This document shows positions 1 to 8,597 of a DNA stretch of 51,685 nt, in pieces (the first letter of the stretch is position 1; every line of letters starts with the position of its first letter). The notes below the pieces were generated by a model. The model made no database searches. It was not told where the DNA came from and was given only the letters and a program-made list of their open reading frames with translations. The stretch comes from Loktanella sp. UBA3435. GTDB lineage: Bacteria > Pseudomonadota > Alphaproteobacteria > Rhodobacterales > Rhodobacteraceae. The stretch lies in assembly GCA_002378665.1 (NCBI GenBank), contig DFSO01000013.1:13727-65411 (forward strand). Reading direction: 5' to 3'. A program made the translations under genes and the position numbers.

Positions 1-206
1 AGGTTTCGCCTCTTCGCGGTACTCAGGTGAAAGCTATGCATAGATATCGAGAAAGAACTCTTGCATCGTTTCGGCGCGGGCAAGGCTGGAAAATGACGCA
101 ATCGCGCGCGCCGTGCTCAATAATATTTTCGAGGGAAACTCCCAAGTATAGACTTTGGAAAATGCCTATTCTCCAGTCTTTACTTGGGTTTAGAAGCGGG
201 GCAGTC

Positions 207-1310
207 TTAAAGGGAAGCGTCCAAAGCGGCCAAGATGACGTCGCCCATTTCGGTCGTAGAAAGTGGCTTGCCGCCTTCTGGGCCCATCAGATCGCCAGTT
301 CGCGCGCCGTCGGCCAGCACTTTTTCGATAGCGTTCTCAAGGCGCGTCGCCTCTTCGCCTTGGTCGAAAGAGTAACGAAGTGCCATTGCAAACGACAAGA
401 TACAGGCGATCGGGTTTGCCTTCGATTGGCCTGTGATGTCGGGTGCAGAACCGTGTACCGGCTCGTACATTGCCTTCGGGCGACCGTTCGCCATAGGCGA
501 GCCGAGGGACGCGGATGGCAACATGCCAAGCGAGCCAGTGAGCATCGCTGCGCAATCGGACAAGATATCGCCGAAGAGGTTGTCTGTGTAGATCACGTCA
601 AACTGCTTTGGCGCGCGCACAAGTTGCATAGCACCATTGTCGGCGTACATATGAGTGAGTGCTACCTCTGGATAGTCGGCGTGCACTTCGGTCACGACGT
701 CGCGCCAAAGAATACCCGATTCCATCACGTTGGCTTTTTCCATGGAGCAAAGTTTCTTGTTGCGCTTCATCGCCATATCAAAGGCCGCACGTGCGCCGCG
801 TTCGATCTCGGCCTCGGTGTAACGCTGCGTGTTGATGCCAACGCGCATGTTGTCTTCAATGTGGATGCCACGTGGCTCGCCAAAATAGACGCCAGATGTC
901 AGCTCGCGCACGATCATGATGTCGAGGCCAGCAACGATGTCTTTCTTGAGCGAGGAGAAATCGGCTAGCGCGTCAAAGCACTGCGCAGGGCGCAGGTTTG
1001 CAAACAGGTCCATTTCCTTGCGCAGACGCAGCAGGCCGCGCTCTGGCTTTACGGAAAAGTCGAGATTATCGTAAGCAGGACCGCCCACGGCGCCAAGCAG
1101 AACCGCGTCAACTTCTTGCGCTTTTGCCATTGTCTCGTCGGTCAAAGGCACGCCGTGTTTGTCGTAGGCCGCACCGCCAACGAGGTCTTCGGAGACATCG
1201 AACTTGATGTCACGCTTGTCGCCGTACCACGTGATGATCCGTTTGACCTGATCCATGACTTCGGGGCCGATGCCGTCGCCGGCAAGAATCAAGAGAGAGG
1301 GGTTAGACAT
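207..1310 (-). CDS. leuB: 3-isopropylmalate dehydrogenase LeuB
   Basis: Cytosolic NAD-dependent enzyme of leucine biosynthesis that oxidises and decarboxylates 3-isopropylmalate to 2-oxoisocaproate. The 367-aa protein has the full family length. It opens with the nucleotide-binding GDGIGPEVM motif, carries the GGPAYD loop, the active-site YADNGAMQL stretch with the metal-binding aspartates near the middle (DVIYTDNLFGDILSD), and the C-terminal cofactor motif HGSAPDITG. The ATG at 1310 follows an AAGGAA Shine-Dalgarno at good spacing. It lies downstream of leuC and leuD on the same strand, but two unrelated genes (exonuclease fold and membrane protein) and a strong hairpin separate it from leuD, so it may have its own transcript. 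The 206 nt beyond its stop hold no gene I can support. Confidence 0.97.
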   Translation of the reverse strand: MSNPSLLILAGDGIGPEVMDQVKRIITWYGDKRDIKFDVSEDLVGGAAYDKHGVPLTDETMAKAQEVDAVLLGAVGGPAYDNLDFSVKPERGLLRLRKEMDLFANLRPAQCFDALADFSSLKKDIVAGLDIMIVRELTSGVYFGEPRGIHIEDNMRVGINTQRYTEAEIERGARAAFDMAMKRNKKLCSMEKANVMESGILWRDVVTEVHADYPEVALTHMYADNGAMQLVRAPKQFDVIYTDNLFGDILSDCAAMLTGSLGMLPSASLGSPMANGRPKAMYEPVHGSAPDITGQSKANPIACILSFAMALRYSFDQGEEATRLENAIEKVLADGARTGDLMGPEGGKPLSTTEMGDVILAALDASL

Positions 1311-1387
1311 TGCGCTATTCCTTGGCTGAATACTGTTGCCAAAGCCCTAGCGGTTTGAGCGCAAAGGATCAAGATACCAAGGGCGCG

Positions 1388-2533
1388 TCAGAATTGTAGA
1401 TCGACCCAAACAAGGTGGTGAGGCCCTGCGAGAGTTTCGCCTATCGGCCAGAATGTGCCCGCCCCCAAAACCTGCCAATCGCGATTAGGGAGGACGTAGC
1501 TCACCCGCAGATTGCCAGGCACATCGCCGTCCCAATCGGCGGTGTCAGTGGCAGGGTTCCCTTGATGCGAGGGGTTGGCAGAGGCTGCCGCTCCGTCACT
1601 TTGCGGCTTTGGGTCTTGGATCAGGGGATGATTGAGAAAAGCGGCCATTGCGGCGCTATTCCCCTGCCCATCCACGGGATCAAGGTTGGCATTACCAAGG
1701 ATGACAAAGTGGCTGAGATTCTCGTCGCGCAGGATGTTTTCCCATAGCCTGAGTTCGTCGCGATTGCGCAAGCCGTTACGGTCTTCTGGGCCATCAAAAA
1801 CAGGTGGCGTGGCAGACCATGCCATCAGGGTCAGCGGCGGGCCGTTCGGCATGGAAATTGGCACGATCCAGTGGCCTGTGGCGGAAAGCCGCTGGATCGC
1901 GATAGCCTCTTCGCTTGGGAAAAGTGTCCCATTGAGGGTTGGCAGGGTTGCGTCGTCCACGTCTTTCCAAAGGATTGCAGAGAGGTCGCGGAGCTTGCCA
2001 ATTGGGTAAAGCGACAGGATTGCCATACCGCCGTCGCCGCTAAAGCATCCGTACCCTTGGGCGTCGCGTGCATCGCCTGTGTAGCCGTTCCCGTCCATAT
2101 CAAGACCAGTTTCCAGCCCTGTGTTAGGACGCGCAGCAAATGAATGGGGATAGGTTTCGAGGAGGTCCGCAAAGGCCCCGAGGGCAAGGCCATCGAGGTC
2201 ATAGTCAAAGTCGGTAAGCAGGAGAATATCAGGGTTCGTACACGTGATCACATCCGTGATTGCGGTGATCTGCGGGTCTTCTCCTCTGCGGATGTCACGC
2301 AGCAAGAGACCTGGACCATCGCGACTAAGCGGCGCGGCGAAAGTGGCGATACGAAGGGTTTCGGCGGCCAAGGGGTTGGCCGCCAGACTGATTAAGCAGG
2401 CAGCAACCCATCTGCTGCGGCCTTTGCGTAGGCCCGTTTGCGTTGCACATAGATCATCTGTGCGACACGGCTGAGTGCGACGCCGCGCATCAACAAGCTT
2501 GCTGGTAAAAACGCCCATGCGGAAACAGCCCAA
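1388..2533 (-). CDS. Endonuclease/exonuclease/phosphatase-fold protein, probably exported
   Basis: The C-terminal three quarters read as an endonuclease/exonuclease/phosphatase (DNase I-like) domain: an initial TLRIATFA strand, NPDILLLTDFDYD (usual place of the metal-binding Glu/Asp), a VILGNANLDPVDG segment matching the family's D-x-N strand, and a late histidine region (GPHHLVWVDLQ). Just before the domain is a hydrophobic stretch ending in LAANPLAAETL, which looks like a signal peptide with cleavage after AxA, suggesting an exported protein. The start is unclear: ATGs at 2533 and 2518 would overlap the upstream membrane-protein gene by about 130-140 nt, and the only later conventional start before the domain (TTG at 2371) would remove the signal-like region. 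Substrate unknown; phosphodiesterase activity is inference. Confidence 0.8.
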   Translation of the reverse strand: MGCFRMGVFTSKLVDARRRTQPCRTDDLCATQTGLRKGRSRWVAACLISLAANPLAAETLRIATFAAPLSRDGPGLLLRDIRRGEDPQITAITDVITCTNPDILLLTDFDYDLDGLALGAFADLLETYPHSFAARPNTGLETGLDMDGNGYTGDARDAQGYGCFSGDGGMAILSLYPIGKLRDLSAILWKDVDDATLPTLNGTLFPSEEAIAIQRLSATGHWIVPISMPNGPPLTLMAWSATPPVFDGPEDRNGLRNRDELRLWENILRDENLSHFVILGNANLDPVDGQGNSAAMAAFLNHPLIQDPKPQSDGAAASANPSHQGNPATDTADWDGDVPGNLRVSYVLPNRDWQVLGAGTFWPIGETLAGPHHLVWVDLQF

Positions 2534-3330
2534 ATCAGGGTTTGTGGATCATCCAGAATGATAGGGCCCGCCAAAAGGGCGATAGACTTCATGATCGCTG
2601 GCACCAAGAATGGCAGTAGAAACCCTAAGATTAGGTTAATCTGGCTGCTGCGGTTGAGTCTGTCGACAACATCGCCGCCAGCCGCCGGATCGAAAGTTGG
2701 CAAGTTGATCCAAACGTTGAATGTACCCGTATTGCGCGGCCAGCCACGCATGCGAAGTAGAGTAACGAACACCGCCAACGACAGCAGCGAAATGATATAG
2801 CTTAGGCCCGCCGCTGTGCGGACATTTTGAATATCGGCCTGCGAGCTTTCAGTCGATAGCGCGAGCAGCATCAAACGGACAGGAGAATAGGCAAAATCGA
2901 TCGAGGCACCGATCCGTTGACCGATTTCCTGTGCGATGAGCGTAAGCGTTCCAGCTTGATCTGATTGACTAAAGACCACCGAGAGCGTGAATACGGTCAG
3001 AAAGAGAGCCCCGAACCGCAATCTATTGAACGGTGGTGCTGCACGGAATTCGACAAGACTTGGGCTGGCGGATGTATATTCAACAAGCGTGAATAGTGCA
3101 GCACACAGTGCGACCATGACGGCGAATTGTCCGCCGTCAGACCCTGCAGTCGGCAGCATTATCGACGGTGTTACAATCAACAGCACTACAAGTGCCGCGC
3201 GCAAGAGTGCGCCTGATAGGCGAGAAATCACTGCTTCGTTACCTTCATTTCGGTCGGATGCGATACGGTGCCGCGCCCTTGTCCCGTTTATTTCCTGCAT
3301 CTTATCGGCAGGTTGCCTCATTGTTGCCAT
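2392..3330 (-). CDS. Conserved membrane protein of unknown function
   Basis: I do not recognise a named family. The protein (312 aa from the ATG at 3330, which has GGAGAG about 10 nt upstream; a TTG at 3348 and an ATG at 3321 are alternatives) has a polar N-terminal tail and then roughly five to six hydrophobic segments: ALLRAALVVLLIV, FAVMVALCAALFTLV, FGALFLTVFTLSVVF, LSYIISLLSLAVFVTLL, LILGFLLPFLVPAIM and IWAVSAWAFLPASLLM. The central region between segments 3 and 4 is amphipathic. It sits between leuD and leuB on their strand, and the downstream exonuclease-fold gene overlaps its 3' end, so the two are probably co-transcribed. No catalytic motif is visible. Confidence 0.75.
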   Translation of the reverse strand: MATMRQPADKMQEINGTRARHRIASDRNEGNEAVISRLSGALLRAALVVLLIVTPSIMLPTAGSDGGQFAVMVALCAALFTLVEYTSASPSLVEFRAAPPFNRLRFGALFLTVFTLSVVFSQSDQAGTLTLIAQEIGQRIGASIDFAYSPVRLMLLALSTESSQADIQNVRTAAGLSYIISLLSLAVFVTLLRMRGWPRNTGTFNVWINLPTFDPAAGGDVVDRLNRSSQINLILGFLLPFLVPAIMKSIALLAGPIILDDPQTLIWAVSAWAFLPASLLMRGVALSRVAQMIYVQRKRAYAKAAADGLLPA

Positions 3331-3571
3331 AATGTGCCCACTCTCCAATTACCCATCAAGTCCTTGCAAAGAAGACGAAAAAACTACGGCAGTTTTGGGG
3401 CGGTGGTGGTGCGAGATTGCAACCATTTCAAAGCCGTGGAATGGCTATTTAGGGTTGCAACACAATATGTGGTGGAATTGGTTTTGCTGCCCCCCATCGC
3501 TTATTAATACTTTGTTTATCAACAAGGCACAGCGTGAGGTTGTGTTTTGACCCAAAAAAGCGAGTCGGATT

Positions 3572-3603
3572 TTATGCGGCCCGCCAAATGACGGGCCGCA
3601 TAA
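3572..3603 (-). terminator. Strong hairpin just downstream of leuD
   Basis: A perfect 12-bp inverted repeat (TTATGCGGCCCG and its complement) flanks an 8-nt loop, beginning 8 nt beyond the leuD stop codon. Its position and strength fit a transcription terminator or an mRNA 3'-end stabiliser for the leuC-leuD transcript. There is no clear U-run after the stem on the minus strand, so intrinsic termination is not certain. Confidence 0.6.
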
Positions 3604-3610
3604 GTTTCGT

Positions 3611-4216
3611 TTAGACCCAAGGGCGCGCGGAAGCGGCGGCGGTCTCGAAGGCGTCGATTGACGCTGCTTTTTCCATCGTCAGCCCGATGTCGTCGAGACC
3701 GTGCATCAGGCAATGCTTTTTGAACGCATCAACGTCGAACTTAAACACTTCGCCGTCAGACGACGTGATTGTCTGCGCTTCGAGATCAACTTCGATACGG
3801 GCGTTTGCCCCCTTCTCGGCGTCTTTCATCAGAACGTCGACTTGCTCTTGTGGCAATGCGATTGGCAAGATGCCGTTCTTAAAGCAGTTGTTGTAAAAGA
3901 TGTCGGCGTAGGATGGTGCGATCACGCAGGTGATGCCGAAATCCGCGATTGCCCAAGGCGCATGTTCGCGCGACGAGCCACAGCCAAAGTTATCGCCGGC
4001 CACAAGGATTTGCGCGTCGCGGTAGGCTGGCTGGTTAAGAACGAAGCTCTCGATCTCGTTGCGGTCATCGTCGTAGCGCATCTCGTCAAAAAGATTTACG
4101 CCAAGGCCAGAGCGCTTGATCGTTTTCAGGAACTGTTTTGGGATGATCATATCGGTGTCGATATTCACAAGGTCCAATGGTGCGGCGATGCCGCTAAGTT
4201 TAGTGAACTTTTGCAT
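3611..4216 (-). CDS. leuD: 3-isopropylmalate dehydratase small subunit LeuD
   Basis: Small subunit of isopropylmalate isomerase; with LeuC it converts 2-isopropylmalate to 3-isopropylmalate in the cytosol. The 201-aa length is typical. Recognisable motifs are NIDTDMIIPKQFLKTI near the N-terminus (residues about 18-33), the GDNFGCGSSREHAPWAI signature (about residues 74-90) and FYNNCFKNGILPIAL further on. The ATG at 4216 overlaps the end of the small Tat-signal gene upstream by 17 nt, so translation of the two is probably coupled. A strong hairpin follows the stop codon. Confidence 0.97.
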   Translation of the reverse strand: MQKFTKLSGIAAPLDLVNIDTDMIIPKQFLKTIKRSGLGVNLFDEMRYDDDRNEIESFVLNQPAYRDAQILVAGDNFGCGSSREHAPWAIADFGITCVIAPSYADIFYNNCFKNGILPIALPQEQVDVLMKDAEKGANARIEVDLEAQTITSSDGEVFKFDVDAFKKHCLMHGLDDIGLTMEKAASIDAFETAAASARPWV

Positions 4217-4679
4217 GAGAGGTATCCTCTTCTAACACGTCTTGCGGTGTCTCATCCGCGAGGTCGGTGTCGATTTCATCTGTGGGGGCCGCGTCTTGGG
4301 CCTCCAAATGGTCCAGTGCGGTTTTTGCCGCTTCCGTGAGCTTTGATGCCAGACGGCGGGCGGATGGATCATAGGCGCGCTGGATCGTGGGGTTGATTGC
4401 CCGCACCGCGCCAATGGCCGATTGCGCGATAGGTTGCACGACGCCAGTTGCCGTCATTTCGCCCATCAGCGCCTCGGCCTGAATTGCGCTAACACGCAGC
4501 TTTGCCATCATGTCGCCCGTTGAAAGCGACGCTCTTGTCCGCGCGTGAAAAACCGCAAGCCCATACATGTAGCGGTTATAAACCGCCGCTGCTGGTGCTG
4601 CTGCTGTCCGCATTGGCATAGCGGGCGCGATTGCTGCTGCACCGATCATGCCGAGAAAAGAGCGTCGTTTCAAAGTCAT
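4200..4679 (-). CDS. Small Tat-exported protein of unknown function inserted between leuC and leuD
   Basis: No family recognised. The 159-aa protein begins with a twin-arginine signal: KRRSFLGMIG followed by a hydrophobic, alanine-rich stretch and AAA/APA cleavage-like sites around residues 25-32. The mature part is mainly helical with alternating Ala/Glu/Lys, and the last 35 residues are very acidic (DEIDTDLADETPQDVLEED). It starts 3 nt after the leuC stop and overlaps the leuD start by 17 nt, so it is embedded in the leucine operon although an exported protein has no evident part in leucine synthesis. Synteny of this gene with leuCD in related genomes would be the best hint to its role. Confidence 0.8.
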   Translation of the reverse strand: MTLKRRSFLGMIGAAAIAPAMPMRTAAAPAAAVYNRYMYGLAVFHARTRASLSTGDMMAKLRVSAIQAEALMGEMTATGVVQPIAQSAIGAVRAINPTIQRAYDPSARRLASKLTEAAKTALDHLEAQDAAPTDEIDTDLADETPQDVLEEDTSHAKVH

Positions 4680-4682
4680 AGC

Positions 4683-6089
4683 TTACATCAAGTCCCGCAC
4701 ATCGGTGAGCTTGCCCGTGATCGCAGCAGCCGCCGCCATCGCTGGTGACATCAAGTGGGTACGTCCGCCCCGACCCTGACGGCCCTCGAAGTTACGGTTG
4801 GACGTGGCCGCACAACGCTCGCCCGGCTTCAATTGGTCTGGGTTCATCGCCAGACACATGGAGCAGCCCGCAAGACGCCATTCAAAACCCGCGTCGATAA
4901 AGATTTGGGCAATGCCCTCTTCTTCTGCCTGCGCACGCACAAGACCAGACCCAGGAACAACCATGGCACGCATGCCGTCCTTGATCTTTTTACCCTTCAG
5001 GATCGCAGCCGCAGCGCGGAAGTCTTCGATCCGCCCGTTGGTGCAAGAGCCGATGAAGACCGTGTCGATCTCGATGTCGGACAGCTTTTGACCAGCCTTG
5101 AGACCCATGTATTCGATGGACCGCTGGGCAGCACCTACTTTGCCGCCCTTAAAGGACGACGGATCGGGGACAACGCCGGTGATCGGCAGCACGTCTTCGG
5201 GCGATGTGCCCCAAGTGACCAGTGGTGCGATGTCTTCGCCTTTAATGGTCAGCACTTTGTCGAAATGTGCGCCCTCATCGGTGAAGAGTGTTTTCCAATA
5301 GGTCAGTGCGGCTTCCCACTCCGCACCTTTAGGTGCGTGAGGGCGGCCGTTGCAGTAGGCGTATGTTGTCTCGTCAGGTGCTATCAGGCCAGCGCGTGCG
5401 CCGCCCTCAATCGCCATGTTGCAGACGGTCATGCGGCCTTCCATCGACAGATTGCGGATCACTTCGCCGCAATACTCGATGACGTAGCCAGTGCCGCCAG
5501 CCGTGCCAGTCAGGCCAATTACGGCCATGGTCACGTCTTTAGCTGTCACACCGGGCGCAAGTTTGCCTGTGATCTCGACCTTCATGTTCTTGGACTTTTG
5601 CTGGATCAGCGTCTGGGTTGCCAGAACATGCTCGACCTCAGATGTGCCGATACCGTGTGCAAGCGAGCCGAACGCGCCGTGGGTCGCGGTGTGGCTGTCG
5701 CCGCAAACGACGGTCATGCCGGGCAAGGTCCAGCCCTGCTCCGGGCCGACGATATGCACAACACCTTGGCGCACGTCTGTCACTGGATAGTAGTGCAGGC
5801 CGAATTCTTTGGCGTTTGTGTCAAGCGCTTCAACCTGAATACGGCTGTCTTCGGTCATTGTCGCGGCATTTGCGCGATCAAGCGTTGTTGGCACGTTGTG
5901 GTCAGGCACAGCGATTGTTTTCTCTGGTGCGCGGACCTTGCGACCCGTCATACGCAGACCTTCAAAGGCTTGCGGGCTTGTGACCTCGTGAACAAGGTGA
6001 CGATCGATATAAAGCAGGCATGTGCCATCGTCGGCTTCGTGGGCTACGTGGGCATCCCAGATTTTATCATAGAGCGTTTTGGGGGACAT
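4683..6089 (-). CDS. leuC: 3-isopropylmalate dehydratase large subunit LeuC
   Basis: Large, [4Fe-4S]-carrying subunit of isopropylmalate isomerase (second step of leucine synthesis). The ATG at 6089 follows GGGAGAGGACC and gives the typical 468 residues; the open frame extends further upstream but without family sequence. Cluster cysteines are visible at C349 (GSCTNGR), C409 and C412 (CSMCLAMNPD). Other aconitase-family motifs include DHNVPT (about 63-68), CGDSHTATHGAFG (about 129-141) and the C-terminal SNRNFEGRQGRGG. First gene of leuC / Tat protein / leuD on this strand. Confidence 0.97.
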   Translation of the reverse strand: MSPKTLYDKIWDAHVAHEADDGTCLLYIDRHLVHEVTSPQAFEGLRMTGRKVRAPEKTIAVPDHNVPTTLDRANAATMTEDSRIQVEALDTNAKEFGLHYYPVTDVRQGVVHIVGPEQGWTLPGMTVVCGDSHTATHGAFGSLAHGIGTSEVEHVLATQTLIQQKSKNMKVEITGKLAPGVTAKDVTMAVIGLTGTAGGTGYVIEYCGEVIRNLSMEGRMTVCNMAIEGGARAGLIAPDETTYAYCNGRPHAPKGAEWEAALTYWKTLFTDEGAHFDKVLTIKGEDIAPLVTWGTSPEDVLPITGVVPDPSSFKGGKVGAAQRSIEYMGLKAGQKLSDIEIDTVFIGSCTNGRIEDFRAAAAILKGKKIKDGMRAMVVPGSGLVRAQAEEEGIAQIFIDAGFEWRLAGCSMCLAMNPDQLKPGERCAATSNRNFEGRQGRGGRTHLMSPAMAAAAAITGKLTDVRDLM

Positions 6090-6113
6090 GGTCCTCTCCC
6101 GTATAAATGTGAA

Positions 6114-6119
6114 ATTATA
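6114..6119 (-). promoter_or_regulatory. Possible leuC -10 box
   Basis: A perfect TATAAT on the minus strand lies about 25 nt before the leuC ATG, which would give a short 5' leader of roughly 18 nt. The region 17 nt upstream of it is C-rich and gives no -35 match, so the assignment depends on the -10 hexamer and its position. I see no leucine-rich leader peptide or attenuator between here and the divergent channel gene. Confidence 0.35.
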
Positions 6120-6327
6120 GGCGTGTTTGAGCGGGCGGGGGATTAGCCCCGTGCGAGGATCGTGCAGGCAGCGCCAAAGAACCGCCAAGGCAGTCGTGCG
6201 CGATCATCCATGTCAAATACTGGTATCATAGCTTTGCAGATATAGACGTCTGGTGAGTCTCGCAAGGGCTGTCGCTTGATAGACGCTTGTGAGCGTGCAA
6301 GAATGGGGCATAGCAGGCAGGGCAATC

Positions 6328-7695
6328 ATGGCGAAACATACCACTCCAGACACCGAAGGCACCGATCTGCTTGCCAATGTTCCAATTGAAAAGCTGATGG
6401 GCGCGGGGCAAACCCTGTTTGAAAAAGCGGATCAGATTGTGGCGACCCTGTTTCGCACGTGGAACCAGTACCAAGTAGCTATCGCCGTCGTTCTATTCGC
6501 AGTCGCACATGTCTTGCGGATGATCTTTGGCCCGCGCATTCGCGAATGGATGGCGAGCCGTGAAAACTGGCCCAAATGGCAGATGCGCATTCTGGTTGTT
6601 GTGAACCAAAGGCTACGGGCGATTTTCTATGTAATCCTGATTTGGGCCGCGTATCTGTTGATGTTCAATCTAACGTGGCCAAGCCGCAGTTACCTGCTGG
6701 GCATCATCGCGACACTTGCTCTGTCTTGGTTGTTGATTGTTTTCGTGACCCGACTGATCAAAAGCCAGTTCTTGCGCAAACTCGTGCGTTGGATTGCGTG
6801 GACCTATGTCACGCTCGACGTGTTTGGCTTGGTCGCAGAGGCGACCAATTGGCTTGATAGCGCTGGGTTTAACGTGGGTGAGCATCGGCTTTCGCTCTTA
6901 TTGGCAGTGCAGGCATTTATTATCATTGGCGCACTGATCGCGGCCGCGCGTTTTGTGACGATGACCACCTCCAGCAGCATTCGATCGAACGACGACATCA
7001 GCCCGTCGATGAAGGTTTTGATTATCAAGGCGCTGCAGATCGGCTTTTATGGCGCGGCACTTTATCTTGGGGTGAATGCGCTTGGTATTGATCTGACGGG
7101 CCTTGCGGTGTTGTCAGGTGCGATTGGTGTCGGCCTTGGTTTTGGTCTGCAAAAGGTTGTATCGAACCTTGTTTCAGGCGTGATCATCTTGCTGGATAAG
7201 TCGATTAAGCCCGGCGATGTGATTTCACTTGGCGAGACCTTTGGCTGGATCAACTCGCTTGGTGCGCGCTATGTGTCTGTCGTAACCCGCGACGGCAAAG
7301 AATACCTGATCCCAAACGAAGACCTGATTACAGGCCAAGTGGTGAACTGGTCTCATTCCAACGATTTTGTGCGGCTCGATATCTATTTTGGCACGTCGTA
7401 TGGCGACAACCCGCATAAGGTGCGCAAACTGGCGATTGCAGCTGCGTCGGGTGTGGATCGTGTGCTGACCTCGCGCCCTACCGTTTGCCACATCGTAGGC
7501 TTTGGTGATAGCTCTGTGGATTACATCCTGCGGCTCTGGATCAGTGATCCGACGAGTGGCTTGACCAACATCCGCGGTAATGTGTTCCTCGCGCTGTGGG
7601 ATACATTTGCCGAGAATGGTATTTCGATCCCGTTCCCGCAGCGCGAGGTGAAAGTGCTGGGCGAAAACAAGCTCGTGCCGCCAGACGAGACCTAA
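6328..7695 (+). CDS. MscS-family mechanosensitive channel
   Basis: Inner-membrane small-conductance mechanosensitive channel that should release solutes on hypo-osmotic shock. Using the ATG at 6328 (a GTG at 6289 is in frame) it has 455 aa, longer than E. coli MscS: about five transmembrane segments (residues about 50-66, 98-115, 121-141, 155-172, 189-209) precede the conserved core. The core has a membrane segment near 230-252 and the Gly/Ala-rich pore helix with GAIGVGLGFGLQKVVSN (about 265-280), followed by the family signature SGVIILLDKSIKPGDVI and a soluble beta domain ending in PFPQREVKVL. It is divergent from leuC, 238 nt apart, and stands alone. Confidence 0.93.
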   Translation: MAKHTTPDTEGTDLLANVPIEKLMGAGQTLFEKADQIVATLFRTWNQYQVAIAVVLFAVAHVLRMIFGPRIREWMASRENWPKWQMRILVVVNQRLRAIFYVILIWAAYLLMFNLTWPSRSYLLGIIATLALSWLLIVFVTRLIKSQFLRKLVRWIAWTYVTLDVFGLVAEATNWLDSAGFNVGEHRLSLLLAVQAFIIIGALIAAARFVTMTTSSSIRSNDDISPSMKVLIIKALQIGFYGAALYLGVNALGIDLTGLAVLSGAIGVGLGFGLQKVVSNLVSGVIILLDKSIKPGDVISLGETFGWINSLGARYVSVVTRDGKEYLIPNEDLITGQVVNWSHSNDFVRLDIYFGTSYGDNPHKVRKLAIAAASGVDRVLTSRPTVCHIVGFGDSSVDYILRLWISDPTSGLTNIRGNVFLALWDTFAENGISIPFPQREVKVLGENKLVPPDET

Positions 7696-7761
7696 GCGCC
7701 GCCCTTGTAATACCCATTTATCAGTCTAGCTCATGTGTTACGATCTGAATGGAGTGGCGAC

Positions 7762-8391
7762 ATGACCAGCAGACTAATCAAATCCATTGCGACAGGGCTA
7801 GGCCTATTGGGCAGCCAAGCCAGCGCCGAGGGCAGTTACAATGGATATGAGGCGCCACCATATCAGGTGGAGCGCGAAGTTGGGGGTGCAGAAGTGCGCC
7901 TATATCAGCCCCACCTTACTGCAGAGGTCACCGTGAAGGGCGCACAGAGCCAAGCTTTACGGCGTGGATTTTCCGAGCTTGCTGGGTACATTTTTGGCGG
8001 CAACACGACGAGCGCTTCCGTAAGCATGACGACACCTGTCACACAACGCCCCTCGGAAAAAATCGCGATGACGACCCCTGTTACCCAATCGGGTGATGGT
8101 GATATCTGGACGGTCTCTTTTACGATGCCGCGCGAATATACCCGCGAAACATTGCCCGTGCCAAACACGGATACCATACGTTTTGTGGAGACCACGCCAG
8201 AGCGGCAGATTGTTTTGCGCTTCTCTGGGATAGCAGGCACTGCCAAGCTGGCAAAACAGGACGCGACACTTCAGGCAATTGCGGCGCAGGCTGGGGTCAG
8301 TTTGGGCGCGGGGCCGTTTTATTACTTCTACGACGATCCACTGACCTTGCCCTGGAACCGTCGCAACGAAGTTGCCTATGTGGTGGAGTGA
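7762..8391 (+). CDS. SOUL/heme-binding-type family protein, exported
   Basis: Member of the SOUL (HBP-like) family. From the ATG at 7762 (GGAG 8-9 nt upstream) the protein has 209 aa and starts with a short basic region, a hydrophobic stretch and SQASA as a likely signal peptidase site. The SOUL domain follows: YEAPPYQVEREVGGAEVRLY, then FGGNTTSASVSMTTPVTQ with a repeated SMTTPV/AMTTPV motif, the FTMPREYT strand, and the C-terminal FYYFYDDPLTLPWNRRNEV. Bacterial members' functions are poorly known; heme binding is known for vertebrate relatives and is only inferred here. Its 3' end overlaps the convergent HTH gene by 16 nt. Confidence 0.9.
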   Translation: MTSRLIKSIATGLGLLGSQASAEGSYNGYEAPPYQVEREVGGAEVRLYQPHLTAEVTVKGAQSQALRRGFSELAGYIFGGNTTSASVSMTTPVTQRPSEKIAMTTPVTQSGDGDIWTVSFTMPREYTRETLPVPNTDTIRFVETTPERQIVLRFSGIAGTAKLAKQDATLQAIAAQAGVSLGAGPFYYFYDDPLTLPWNRRNEVAYVVE

Positions 8392-8597
8392 TCTATCGGG
8401 GCGGCTTCCAGAATGTCGCCCGGCTGGCAGTCGAGCGCTGCGCAGATTTTGGCGAGTGTCTCGAACCTGATGCCTTTCACTTTGCCTGACTTGAGCAAGC
8501 TGATGTTCTGTTCGGTGATTCCCACGATTTCGGCCAAATCGCGGGATTTCATTTTGCGGGTCGCAAGCATGACGTCGAGCCTGACGATGATTTCCAT
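8376..8597 (-). CDS. Small Xre/Cro-type HTH regulator (DUF2975 partner)
   Basis: A 73-aa single-domain DNA-binding protein that begins MEIIVRLDVMLATRKM, with the helix-turn-helix in RDLAEIVGITEQNISLLKSGKVKGIRFETLAKICAAL written across residues about 19-56. This compact type (YozG-like) regularly sits beside DUF2975 membrane proteins. The ATG at 8597 shares its A with the stop of the upstream DUF2975 gene (TGATG), so translation is coupled; the longer frame upstream lies inside that gene. A control role over its own operon is inferred from this pairing. Convergent overlap with the SOUL gene at the 3' end. Confidence 0.88.
   Translation of the reverse strand: MEIIVRLDVMLATRKMKSRDLAEIVGITEQNISLLKSGKVKGIRFETLAKICAALDCQPGDILEAAPIDHSTT

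Noticed and set aside
1..206. A further small gene downstream of leuB
   Set aside because: Short minus-strand frames lack a start with a ribosome-binding site and run into stops; nothing can be supported.
27..968. Long open frame on the plus strand opposite leuB
   Set aside because: Antisense shadow of a well-recognised gene; no ribosome-binding site and Cys/His-rich unlike a real protein.
4755..6146. 463-codon open frame on the plus strand opposite leuC
   Set aside because: Shadow of leuC caused by GC-rich codon bias; no family sequence in it.
6090..6327. Leucine leader peptide or attenuator before leuC
   Set aside because: No run of Leu codons in a short frame and no paired hairpins with a U-run; only a TATAAT close to the start codon.
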